Positions 24,260-33,027 of a DNA stretch of 64,000 nt are shown here, piece after piece. A model generated the notes under the pieces. It worked only from the letters and a program-made list of their open reading frames with translations, was not told the DNA's origin and ran no database searches. The position numbers and the translations under genes were made by a program. The stretch lies in contig NZ_BPIM01000001.1 in the NCBI RefSeq assembly GCF_026004115.1, forward strand, positions 1,178,001 to 1,242,000. The letters are read 5' to 3'. Source of the DNA: Meiothermus sp. (GTDB lineage: Bacteria; Deinococcota; Deinococci; Deinococcales; Thermaceae). Position 1 is the first letter of the stretch; every line of letters starts with the position of its first letter.

Positions 24260-25207
24260 TTAGTTGGGGTCGTCTGGCTCGAGTTCGCCATAGGCCACCC
24301 CACCAGGAACCGTACCGTCCACATCCCATAGCTCACCGGGGGCCGAGGCATCTTCGGCATAGGGATCGAGGATTTCCAGGGCATCGAACAAAGAGTGTAA
24401 ATCTGAGACGATGCGCTCCAACAGCTTGACCTCCCGGAGCTGGTCGCGCAGGGCCTGGCGCACCCGCCTCTCTACGCCGAACTCCGATTCGGCTACTACC
24501 TTAAAAGCAGTTGGGATCAGGGTTTCGGCCTTGTAGAGGTCGGCCACATCGTAGACGAAGGAAAGCTGCTTGCCGGTGTGGATGAACCCGAGGGCCGGGC
24601 TGTACCCCGCCGAGACGATGGCGGCGTGGGCAATCCCGTACAGGCAGGCGGCCCCCGCCGAGAGGGCGCGGTTGATGGGGTCGGCGGCAGCCCAGTTCCC
24701 CCGGTTGTAGTTGCGGCCCTTCCACTCCACCCCGGTCTCGCGGCTCCAGCGAGCGTAGCTATCACGCATCCGTACCCCCTCTCGGCCCCGAATTTGTTCC
24801 AGGGTAAGGTCGGGCGGCAGTCCTTCGGGAAAGCGCATCCGGTACATGCGCTTGACCACTTCCAGGTGCGCCTCTGGGTCGGCCCAGGCTTGCGCTTGGC
24901 GCATCAGGTTGGCACTGGAACGGGTTTCACCCATGCCACTGGCATAAAAGCGCACCATCTCCTCACCCACCCAGAACACCGAACAGCCGTTGTTGGCAAG
25001 CTGACGAATGGCGGCATGGGTGATGGAGGTGCCGGGGCCCAGCAGCAGCACCCCCAGCGCGGCAGCCGGTATGGCCACCACCCCTTCTTGGCTGTAGTAG
25101 GCTACGGCCTGGTCTTGCTGCTCGAGGCGGCCATGCTCGAGGTAGATGTACGAAAGCCCGTCGCGGAACTTGGGAAGTTCTTGTAGATTGCGGGTTTCGT
25201 ATTTCAT
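24260..25207 (-). CDS. cas1: CRISPR-associated endonuclease/integrase Cas1 (type I-E)
   Basis: 315 residues, Cas1e length. N-terminal beta domain (FRDGLSYIYLEHGRLEQQDQ, then GVVAIPAAALGVLLLGPGT) and a helical catalytic domain with INRALSAGAACLYGIAHAAI, SPALGFIHTGKQLSFVYD (catalytic His and Asp) and ADLYKAETLIPTAF. It catalyses staggered nicking and integration of protospacers at the leader-proximal repeat. It lies 16 nt after cas6e with a GAGGGGA ribosome binding site, and is followed directly by cas2. Confidence 0.95.
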   Translation of the reverse strand: MKYETRNLQELPKFRDGLSYIYLEHGRLEQQDQAVAYYSQEGVVAIPAAALGVLLLGPGTSITHAAIRQLANNGCSVFWVGEEMVRFYASGMGETRSSANLMRQAQAWADPEAHLEVVKRMYRMRFPEGLPPDLTLEQIRGREGVRMRDSYARWSRETGVEWKGRNYNRGNWAAADPINRALSAGAACLYGIAHAAIVSAGYSPALGFIHTGKQLSFVYDVADLYKAETLIPTAFKVVAESEFGVERRVRQALRDQLREVKLLERIVSDLHSLFDALEILDPYAEDASAPGELWDVDGTVPGGVAYGELEPDDPN

Positions 25208-25223
25208 GTCTTCCCCTCATCTC

Positions 25224-25868
25224 CTAGCGAGAAACCTTTGCGATGGAGAGCAGGCCAAACCCTAGGGCCTTGGCGTGACCGAGGCCGGTAGCAAGCGTGC
25301 GCTTGAACACCTCGAGGTCGGCGATCTTTAGGTAGCCCTCGTACAGCACCGACTGCACCACAATGGGCGGGCCACCCGAGTGCTTGACCATCTTCACGCG
25401 CTCGCTCTGGGCCACCATCGCGCCCAAGACGGCAAAGCCGCCCTTCTCGCCCTGCCGGGAGAGCCACTCGAGTTGCTCCTCGACCCCCTTAAGACCGTGG
25501 CGCTTGCCCTGCTTGGTGACGGTGGGGTTGGCCTTGAGTCGGAAGCGCAGGGTTTGGGCGGGTTGGAGGTGCTCGAGGAGTAGGGGCTTATACTCGGGCA
25601 AGCTTTGAAAGTAGCCAGGAAACCGCTCATTGAGTTTGTCCCAGTTAGGTCGTCCTGCGCTCTGAACCAGCACAATCGGGGTTTTACCCGCTTCCAAGCG
25701 CCAGAGAAACGGCTCGACGGTTCTCCCACGCTCTTCGCTCTCGCCCTCGGCGGGTCGCTCAGCCTTACGGAAGGCCCAGCACAGGGTGGCGTGGAGCTGG
25801 TAGGGGTTGGCGAGGTCGGTGCGGGCTTGCTTGGAGCGGGGATCAAGCTGGAGTCGGCTCAGGTACAC
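25224..25868 (-). CDS. cas6e: CRISPR pre-crRNA endonuclease Cas6e (CasE)
   Basis: 214 residues from the GTG at 25868 (read VYLSRLQLDP), preceded by GGAGGTGG; the frame overlaps the cas5 end by 26 bp. The C-terminal GLGHAKALGFGLLSIAK is the glycine-rich loop of the family; PYQLHATLCWAF near the N-terminus contains the likely catalytic His. It cuts pre-crRNA at the base of the repeat hairpin, leaving an 8-nt 5' handle, and stays bound to the crRNA 3' end in Cascade. Confidence 0.93.
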   Translation of the reverse strand: MYLSRLQLDPRSKQARTDLANPYQLHATLCWAFRKAERPAEGESEERGRTVEPFLWRLEAGKTPIVLVQSAGRPNWDKLNERFPGYFQSLPEYKPLLLEHLQPAQTLRFRLKANPTVTKQGKRHGLKGVEEQLEWLSRQGEKGGFAVLGAMVAQSERVKMVKHSGGPPIVVQSVLYEGYLKIADLEVFKRTLATGLGHAKALGFGLLSIAKVSR

Positions 25869-26538
25869 GCTCCACCTCCACAAAATCCGAAACCACGAAG
25901 CGGGCCCCAAAGCGGCGCTCAGCAAATGAGCCGAGTGGCTGATCCATGCGCAGTGAGCCTTCGCTCGAGTCCCGATTTTCGAGCATCACGGGCAGTCTGG
26001 CCGACTCGAGGTCTTTTCCTTCCTCGTCCTTGGGCCAATCACGCCCGAGGAATTCGTACTTCAAAGCTTCTCGCAAGGGCTCGTCCCGCAAGCCATCGGG
26101 CAGGAATACGCCAGGGCTTGGCACATAGCCTTTTCTTCCGAGGAAAAGCGGCCAAACCGGGTTTTTGAGCGCCTGGTGAGCGCGCTTGAGCAGCCTCCAA
26201 TCCTTTCCTTCCAACCCCACGAGGAAGACGGCATCGGCCAAGTAGTAGCGCCTCGAGATGGTGGTGGGGTGCACCTTGGACTCATCGGCAGCGATCACGT
26301 TCTGGGCGGTCTGGTAGTCGTAGCGCAGCACGCCCGGCTGATCCACCCGTACACCCATAAGTAAATCCGCCAGTTCCAGTACAGGCTCGCGCTTCTCACG
26401 GTCTATGCCCATCGCGGCGCACAGCAGACCGATCACCCCGCTTTTGGAGGGCGAAAGATCGGTGTCCCGCTCGTCGAAGCGGCTCTTGGTGCCCCAGGAC
26501 TGCATGGGGCCTGCCAGGCGTAGCAGTAGGGTGGGCAT
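25843..26538 (-). CDS. cas5e: Cascade subunit Cas5e (CasD)
   Basis: 231 residues. The typical N-terminus MPTLLLRLAGPMQSWGTKSR and DTDLSPSKSGVIGLL match Cas5e, which caps the 5' handle of the crRNA and contacts Cas8e. The central TISRRYYLADAVFLVGLEG is also typical. It begins 1 nt after the cas7 stop and overlaps cas6e, so translation of the operon is coupled. Confidence 0.94.
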   Translation of the reverse strand: MPTLLLRLAGPMQSWGTKSRFDERDTDLSPSKSGVIGLLCAAMGIDREKREPVLELADLLMGVRVDQPGVLRYDYQTAQNVIAADESKVHPTTISRRYYLADAVFLVGLEGKDWRLLKRAHQALKNPVWPLFLGRKGYVPSPGVFLPDGLRDEPLREALKYEFLGRDWPKDEEGKDLESARLPVMLENRDSSEGSLRMDQPLGSFAERRFGARFVVSDFVEVERVPEPTPA

Positions 26539-26539
26539 G

Positions 26540-27702
<1,163 letters not shown>

Positions 27703-27706
<4 letters not shown>

Positions 27707-28302
27707 TCTTCCTCTCCTCCTTCGGTTTCTTTTGCCACAGTGCGGTAAAAAGCCCTGGCCCACTTCTGCTGCACCGGCCTGCGCTCATGGTTCCAGGCCA
27801 AGAGGTCGCGCAAGAGTTCCGACCAGTAGATGGGGATGCCTTCCTCGCTCTTGAGCAGCCGTACCATCTGGCGTATCCGGTACGGGAGCTGTTCCTCGTC
27901 GGCATCGAGCAAGGCGATGAAGCGCTGCTCGATGCTTTTGGACTGGCCGCGCTCGAGGTAAAGCTGGGCGATGGCGTGGCCCAGCGTGCGGCGGTAGCCT
28001 TTACTCACGTCACTCTCTTCGCTCTGGCTCACTTCAGGTTCTTCCTCGGGATTTTTGCGGAACTGCTCCAGCTCCGATGAAGACACCGTATTAGCCCACA
28101 ACCCGGCCACCAGGTAATAGACCATCCGCTCCCAGCGGTCTTCCCGCTCGTCCTGAATGCGGCCCAAGAACCCCTCGACCACAGGGATTACTTCCTGGCC
28201 TGGATCGCCCAGGGCGCGGCGCATCCGCGCCAGGTCGGCGGGTTCGCTGCGACGGCGTAAGTGGAGTACAAAGGCTTGTTCCTTAGTTATTTCCTTTTGC
28301 AC
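27703..28302 (-). CDS. cas11: Cascade small subunit Cas11e (CasB/Cse2)
   Basis: 199 residues, all-helical, with the family pattern [20 protein letters not shown] near the N-terminus and [20 protein letters not shown] in the middle. Two copies stabilise the target DNA strands in the R-loop. It overlaps the cas8e 3' end by 20 bp and the cas7 start by 4 bp. Confidence 0.93.
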
Positions 28303-29830
28303 CTGCTACCTCCCTTCCGTAGATATGGGCCAGCAGGATACCTTCGCTCTTGTGAATGGCCCGCAACGCTCTGGCATCGTCCCCGGCGGCTAAAATTGTG
28401 AGCTTCCATGCCCGCAAGGCTTCCCGCCGGAGGATCTTTAGCCAGTCCTGCTCGAGCCGGGCTTGCTGCTCTTCGAAATCGGGGCCCAGCCGCACGATCC
28501 AGTCGGCGAAATGGCCCTCGAGCGCCGACCAGTAGGCAACTTGGTGGGGAAAGCTCTGCACCAGCTTGTTCACGTCGTCCTTGTGCGGCTGCCGATCTCC
28601 CAGGGTCAGAAGCTCTTTAGCCAGGACTCGAGCCGCCCCATTCAAAGCCCCTCCCATTTCTTCGGCTCGCTCCAGGTTCTGCTCCACAAAGCGCCAGATG
28701 TCCTGATCGCTCAGGATGGCCTCGGGCAGACGGTAGACCTCACCCCGCCATAGCTCAATCTTGGCCTGGTCGTTGGCCTGGCCCGCGACCATTACCGGAA
28801 TGCCCCGTCCTTTAAACCGAGTACCCAGCGCCCTGTAGACGTTGCGGGCGTGATCCACCACGCCTAAGCTCCGTTCAGAGCCGGGTTTAGGCAGCAACGA
28901 GGCGAAGTCCCGCCACAGCGCCCGGCCCTCGCGAAAGCCGAGCGGATACTGCTTGGAGGGGTCTTTGGGGTCGGGGCGGAAGGCCACCATGGGGTCGGGG
29001 CGTACCGCGGCTTCCTCGTAGCGAATCCCCGAGGCGTAGGCGATCCAGCGCACCACGGTCTGGCCGTTTTCTGTTTCGGGCTCGAGGCGCACCGCGCGCG
29101 AGAGCCAGGTGTAGCGGTGGACGATGCCCTTGGGGGTGGCCCTGGCGGCCTCGCAGTTTTGCAGGTTGGACACCCGCAGCGGCTCCTGCTCCCAGGTGGC
29201 AAAATCGCGCTCGTACTCGCTTTTGGGATAGCTGACGAGGTTCAAGCATAGCGTCTCGTGGAGGTTCTCGCCCAGCATGAGGGCCAATGCTGCCGTTGCC
29301 ACGGGCGCGGTAGCGGTGTGGCAAAGCACGCTCTTGCCCGCCGAAAGGGCAAAGGTCTGGTTGGCCACCAGCAATCGGGCAGCCTCGGCGGGGTACAGGG
29401 GGCGGGGCCTCGAGGTGACGGTGTGGTCGAACAAAACCTTGTTGTTGTCGGAGTTGAGCTCGGGGGCCAGCACCGTCCAGGAGCGGCAGGAGCGCTCGAG
29501 GGTGAAGTCGGGCACCTGGAATAAGGGCTTCTTAGGGTGGAACAGGTCGAAACGGTCGTGGTACCTGTCCAGATAAGCCCGGATCTTCCCTGCGTCGAAG
29601 TTGTTCTCGAACCATTCTGCCGCCTCGTAGGAATCCACTGGGCCTTGCAGCGCCCGGTGCAAAATAGCCTCGAGTAAGCGATGTAGCGCTACGGTCACGA
29701 GCGGACTGGGATCTTCGATACGCTCGAACCGACGGGCTTCGAGCAGGGTTTGCTCGAGGCTCACCTCCTTTAGCTGGTTTCCCTCCCTAACGGGAATCCA
29801 GGGCTGGGTTATTAGGTTGAACGTGGGCAA
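28283..29830 (-). CDS. cas8e: Cascade large subunit Cas8e (CasA/Cse1)
   Basis: 515 residues. The N-terminus MPTFNLITQPWIPVREGNQL is diagnostic of Cse1. It recognises the PAM and recruits Cas3. The start is TTG at 29830 with a strong AGGGAGGTGAG ribosome binding site. The gene is the first large cistron of a promoter at about 30133-30161 that also covers a 58-aa ORF. KAKIELWRGEVYRLPEAILS and the C-terminal four-helix bundle (LEQDWLKILRREALRAW) are in the usual positions. Confidence 0.95.
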   Translation of the reverse strand: MPTFNLITQPWIPVREGNQLKEVSLEQTLLEARRFERIEDPSPLVTVALHRLLEAILHRALQGPVDSYEAAEWFENNFDAGKIRAYLDRYHDRFDLFHPKKPLFQVPDFTLERSCRSWTVLAPELNSDNNKVLFDHTVTSRPRPLYPAEAARLLVANQTFALSAGKSVLCHTATAPVATAALALMLGENLHETLCLNLVSYPKSEYERDFATWEQEPLRVSNLQNCEAARATPKGIVHRYTWLSRAVRLEPETENGQTVVRWIAYASGIRYEEAAVRPDPMVAFRPDPKDPSKQYPLGFREGRALWRDFASLLPKPGSERSLGVVDHARNVYRALGTRFKGRGIPVMVAGQANDQAKIELWRGEVYRLPEAILSDQDIWRFVEQNLERAEEMGGALNGAARVLAKELLTLGDRQPHKDDVNKLVQSFPHQVAYWSALEGHFADWIVRLGPDFEEQQARLEQDWLKILRREALRAWKLTILAAGDDARALRAIHKSEGILLAHIYGREVAGAKGNN

Positions 29831-29883
29831 AACTCACCTCCCTTGATTTGGATAGCGATGGCTTAAGACGGGAAACACATCCC

Positions 29884-30060
29884 TCACGAGGTATCGCAGT
29901 CCCACTCATCAAGGGAGCCATATTGCTCCTGCAGCCTGTGCTCGGCCAACCTCAGCTCGAGCTCGGCCCTGAATTTTTCGGTGTTGGAAACGTTTGCAGC
30001 ATGTGCTGCATCCATCACCAAATTTACAAGCTCGTCGTCTGCTAAAATGCCATAGAGCAC
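29884..30060 (-). CDS. 58-aa ORF between cas3 and cas8e
   Basis: GTG at 30060 is preceded at 8 nt by AGGAGG (30074-30069), giving 58 residues: VLYGILADDELVNLVMDAAH, then a charged helix with EKFRAELELRLAEHRLQEQ, ending in an acidic tail (DEWDCDTS). A longer frame upstream would run through the promoter and hairpin and is rejected. Codon use is less GC-rich than the surrounding cas genes. It shares the promoter of the cas8e operon and is the first product after a Cascade-targeted regulatory region. It could be a cas regulator, an anti-CRISPR-type modulator, or a small toxin of the CreT kind; no family is recognised. Confidence 0.6.
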   Translation of the reverse strand: MLYGILADDELVNLVMDAAHAANVSNTEKFRAELELRLAEHRLQEQYGSLDEWDCDTS

Positions 30061-30080
30061 GGAGCACACCTCCTGACTCA

Positions 30081-30123
30081 CCGAGGAACCTCTCTTTGCT
30101 TGGCGGCGGGCGAGGTTCCTCGG
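30081..30123 (-). promoter_or_regulatory. Perfect 12-bp stem-loop at the 5' end of the cas8e operon mRNA
   Basis: CCGAGGAACCTC (30123-30112) pairs with GAGGTTCCTCGG (30092-30081) around a 19-nt loop. The predicted transcript start (about 30126) lies 3 nt before it, and AGGAGG follows 6 nt after it, so it is a 5'-terminal leader structure that may stabilise the mRNA or gate translation. It could also stop plus-strand transcription, as TTTT follows on that strand. Confidence 0.6.
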
Positions 30124-30132
30124 TTTTAGGGC

Positions 30133-30161
30133 ATTAAAGCAGAAAATGGTTTGATTGTCAA
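30133..30161 (-). promoter_or_regulatory. Promoter of the 58-aa ORF-cas8e-cas2 operon
   Basis: TTGACA (30161-30156), 17-bp spacer, TTTAAT (30138-30133): one of the best sigma-A promoters in the window. Unlike most genes here, it drives a long structured leader. Confidence 0.8.
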
Positions 30162-30166
30162 TCTCC

Positions 30167-30189
30167 CTAACCCTCTGTACTACCAACTT
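30167..30189 (-). promoter_or_regulatory. Predicted Cascade target (PAM plus protospacer) on the cas8e promoter
   Basis: On the minus strand AAG (30189-30187) precedes TTGGTAGTACAGAGGGTTA (30186-30168), which matches the mini-CRISPR spacer at 17 of 19 positions (mismatches at 8 and 12). A normal 32-nt protospacer would extend to 30155 and cover the whole -35 hexamer. Confidence 0.75.
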
Positions 30190-30197
30190 ACGTTTTA

Positions 30198-30275
30198 GCA
30201 ATAAGCCCCACGAATGTGGGGATGTTGTAACCCTTTGTCCTACCAACGGTTCATCCCCGCTTGGGCGAGGAACGC
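30198..30275 (-). ncRNA. Mini-CRISPR / CreR-like Cas-regulating RNA
   Basis: The first pseudo-repeat (30275-30247) shares about 22 of 29 bases with the array repeat, including the 14 bases GCGGGGATGAACCG with the full 8-nt 5' handle. It folds as CCTCGC/GCGGGG around CCAA. A 20-nt spacer (30246-30227) follows, then a diverged second pseudo-repeat (about 30226-30198, 16 of 29) that keeps the hairpin CCCCAC-ATTC-GTGGGG needed for Cas6e. The spacer matches the promoter of the cas8e operon 60 bp away on the same strand, next to an AAG PAM. Known CreR/CreA RNAs of other CRISPR subtypes use such short, partly matching guides to repress without cleavage; this assignment is by analogy. Confidence 0.75.
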
Positions 30276-30280
30276 TATCT

Positions 30281-30286
30281 ATCATA
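30281..30286 (-). promoter_or_regulatory. -10 box of the mini-CRISPR, inside the cas3 3' end
   Basis: TATGAT ends 5 nt before the first pseudo-repeat, the same spacing as TAGAAT at the main array; TTGGGG lies 18 bp further upstream as a possible -35. Confidence 0.5.
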
Positions 30287-32999
30287 GCGCACTCCTATAA
30301 ACCACCCCAAGCTCGGGGTGAAGCTCGAGCTCGAGTTCCCCCAGCACGGCCCTTCCCCCCTCGAGCACCACCAGGTGGGCGTGGGCCAGCAGTGGGGTTT
30401 CGCTCCAGACCTTGGCGGCTAGGCCCTGGCTCTTGCGGTGGGCTTCAAGCGCGGCGAAGTCGTCGTTGATAAGCTCATGGCGGCTGAGCTTGACCGAGCG
30501 GGCAAACACACACTTAGCCTCGGCCAGCTCGAGCTTGGCGGCCAGGCTGACCGGTTGCTGCCCGCCTGCATCCAGGCAGAGCCTTCCCCCTACCTTGTGC
30601 AGCAATACCACCGTAACGCTGGGGCGACCCTTGCGGGTTTTGAGCAGGCTGGGGTCGTCGTCGGGGTTGGGGTCGTCGTCGGGGAGCTTGGGGGGGAGCT
30701 TGGGGAAGGTCGGGGGATCGAGCCAGTCGGTCTCACAGGGTTCACCAAACGGGGCGTAGGCTGCCTCGTCCTGGTCTCGCGCATTCCTTTGCTCCATGCG
30801 GGTCTGGGCCTGCTCGAGGGCCGTCTTCCACTCTTCTGAAAGCCCCTGGAGCGGCGGCTCGCTGTACACCTTCTGCACAAGAGGATCTATGTCGCCCGGG
30901 AGGTCAATGTGGGTGCGGCTCCGCAGCGCGAGCCAGCTTCGCAGCAGAACGTAGCGCTCGTAAATTCGTTCGGCAGAACCAAAATCCGGCACGCCCTCCT
31001 CCTCTAAGCCCGCTACCCACAGCACTGGCTTGGTGTGGGCGTGGCGCTCCTTGGGGTCACGCTCGTGACGGTGCAGCCGCCCGGCGCGTTGCAGCACCAG
31101 ATCCACCGGAGCCAAGTCGGTGAACATCACGTCGAAGTCGAGGTCGAGGGATTGCTCGACCACCTGGGTAGCGACCAGGATGGCTTTCTGAGGACGCTGG
31201 CCCTGTTTGCCAAACTTGGCGAGGACGGCCTTCTCGCGCTCTAAGCGCTCCTCGAGGGGGTAGCGGGCATGGAACAGGTGAACCTCTACCCCATCCGCCT
31301 TGCCCACCAACGCCTGGTACAAGTCCTGCGCCCGCTGCACGGCGTTGACGATGCAGGCTACGCAGCCGCCCGACCGGGCCTGCTCGAGCGCTTTCCCGGC
31401 GAGGGCCTCGAGGTCAAGCGGCAAGGCCCTCAGCACCAGCGTGGGCTGTTTCCTCGCCTCAAAGGTTTCCACGGCGGGTTTAGCGTCGCCCTTTACGACG
31501 CGGGTAATGCGCGGGTAGGGTTTGTCTTCCGCTTTGGGTATCTCACCTGCCCCGAACGCCTTGAGCAAAGCCTCCCGCTTGGCCTTGGGCAGCGTCGCGC
31601 TCATCAGCACGACCGATGAACCCAACGCCCAGAGCCAGCGCACCAGGGTCTCAATCAGGCCGCTGGTGTAGGTGTCGTAGGCATGCACCTCGTCCAGCAC
31701 CACCACCCGGTTGCCCAGCCCCCACAGCCGGACGAACTGGTGCTTGGTGGGCAGAATACTCAAGAGCGCCTGATCCACCGTCCCCACCGCATACTCCGAG
31801 AGCAGGCCGCGCTTGCGGTGGGAGAACCAGACCTGGGCCTTTACCCCTTCCTCTCCTCCTTCGGGTGTGTTGGGGCGCACGCGTATCTTCTGGTACGCCT
31901 CTACCAGCTCGCTGGCCCCGTGCAGGAGTTGCAGGTCGAGCCTGCGGGACTTTCCATAGCGGCCCAGGAACGCCTTGGCCCGCTCGAACATCAGGTTGCC
32001 GGTGGCCTGGGTGGGCAAAGCAATGTACATCCCCCGGTGCCCGTTGGCCGCTTGCAATCGCAAATGGGCATAGAGCGCGGCTTCGGTCTTGCCCTCACCC
32101 ATTGGGGCCTCGACCAGGAACAGGGCGGGGGTGTCGATCCCTTCCAATAACCGCTCGAGCACGGCTTGCAACGGGCGAGCCCTGAACGGCTGGTCGGGTT
32201 TGCCCAGGTAGGCAAACACCGCTTCCAGGGTTTGCGGCTCGGGCATCAGGGTTTCCCGCTTGAACCAGCCCACGCTATCGAGCTTTTGTGCGGCCCGCTT
32301 TTTAGCTTCCTGGTAATACTCGGTCAGGTCGTCCCCGAGCGGGTGGAAGTCGAGGCTGGAGCCGATCCAGTCGGCGAAGCTGGTCAGGCCCGCCAGGCGT
32401 TCGAAGGCCGCACCCTTGTAGATAGAGACCTTGGGGGCATTCCCTACCTCGAGCACCTCGAGTACCGCTTCGAACAGTTCCTGGCGTACCTCGTCCCAGA
32501 CCCCTTTGCCTTTTTCCCTGCTGGTCACATCTTTGAGGTCATTCTGTGTGGCCCGAAAACCATGGTGCGCGCCCACCGCAGCAGCGACGTTTTTGGCGGC
32601 CCTGCTTACCCAACCTCGCCCCTCGAGAAGTCCTGGCAGTACTTCCTCACTGATCACGCTGTGGGAAACGTCATTCGGTGGGAGGGTAGGGTCAACATTC
32701 CAGGTCAACCCTGCGGCCCGGACCCGCTCCTTACCCTCGAGCCACTTCTGCTGGAAGGCCGGGCTGGCCTTGCCGATGTCGTGCAACCCCGCCAGGGCGC
32801 AGATCCAGGCTTTGGCTTGCTGGGGCTCGAGATTCAGATCCCGGGCGTACAGCTCGAGGGTCTTTGGGGGCTCACGCTCGAGAATCGCCTCGGCGCTGGC
32901 CGCTACGTCAAGCAAATGAGCAATGAGCGGATGCCAGGAGCCGTCGTTCTTCTCCCTGTCACTTTTCGCCCATAGGGCTTTTGCCTTTTCCAAAAGCAT
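30282..32999 (-). CDS. cas3: CRISPR-associated helicase/nuclease Cas3 (HD + DEAD-like)
   Basis: 905 residues from the ATG at 32999 (MLLEKAKALWAKSD); the open frame further upstream overlaps the WYL gene and is not used. N-terminal HD nuclease: HPLIAHLLDVA and LAGLHDIGKASPAF. SF2 helicase motifs: APMGEGKTEAALYAHLRLQ (Walker A), VVVLDEVHAYD (motif II), LMSATLPKAKR (III), QRAGRLHRHERD (VI). It is recruited by Cascade to unwind and degrade target DNA. It begins 28 nt after the WYL regulator stop, so the two form one unit, and its last bases contain the promoter of the mini-CRISPR. Confidence 0.95.
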   Translation of the reverse strand: MLLEKAKALWAKSDREKNDGSWHPLIAHLLDVAASAEAILEREPPKTLELYARDLNLEPQQAKAWICALAGLHDIGKASPAFQQKWLEGKERVRAAGLTWNVDPTLPPNDVSHSVISEEVLPGLLEGRGWVSRAAKNVAAAVGAHHGFRATQNDLKDVTSREKGKGVWDEVRQELFEAVLEVLEVGNAPKVSIYKGAAFERLAGLTSFADWIGSSLDFHPLGDDLTEYYQEAKKRAAQKLDSVGWFKRETLMPEPQTLEAVFAYLGKPDQPFRARPLQAVLERLLEGIDTPALFLVEAPMGEGKTEAALYAHLRLQAANGHRGMYIALPTQATGNLMFERAKAFLGRYGKSRRLDLQLLHGASELVEAYQKIRVRPNTPEGGEEGVKAQVWFSHRKRGLLSEYAVGTVDQALLSILPTKHQFVRLWGLGNRVVVLDEVHAYDTYTSGLIETLVRWLWALGSSVVLMSATLPKAKREALLKAFGAGEIPKAEDKPYPRITRVVKGDAKPAVETFEARKQPTLVLRALPLDLEALAGKALEQARSGGCVACIVNAVQRAQDLYQALVGKADGVEVHLFHARYPLEERLEREKAVLAKFGKQGQRPQKAILVATQVVEQSLDLDFDVMFTDLAPVDLVLQRAGRLHRHERDPKERHAHTKPVLWVAGLEEEGVPDFGSAERIYERYVLLRSWLALRSRTHIDLPGDIDPLVQKVYSEPPLQGLSEEWKTALEQAQTRMEQRNARDQDEAAYAPFGEPCETDWLDPPTFPKLPPKLPDDDPNPDDDPSLLKTRKGRPSVTVVLLHKVGGRLCLDAGGQQPVSLAAKLELAEAKCVFARSVKLSRHELINDDFAALEAHRKSQGLAAKVWSETPLLAHAHLVVLEGGRAVLGELELELHPELGVVYRSAL

Positions 33000-33027
33000 A
33001 ATCACCTTACCGTATCGCTCCTTCGCG

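Noticed and set aside
30061-30285. Extension of the 58-aa ORF to a 133-aa protein
   Set aside because: The extra part would translate the mini-CRISPR, promoter and hairpin; the AGGAGG-GTG start at 30060 is better.
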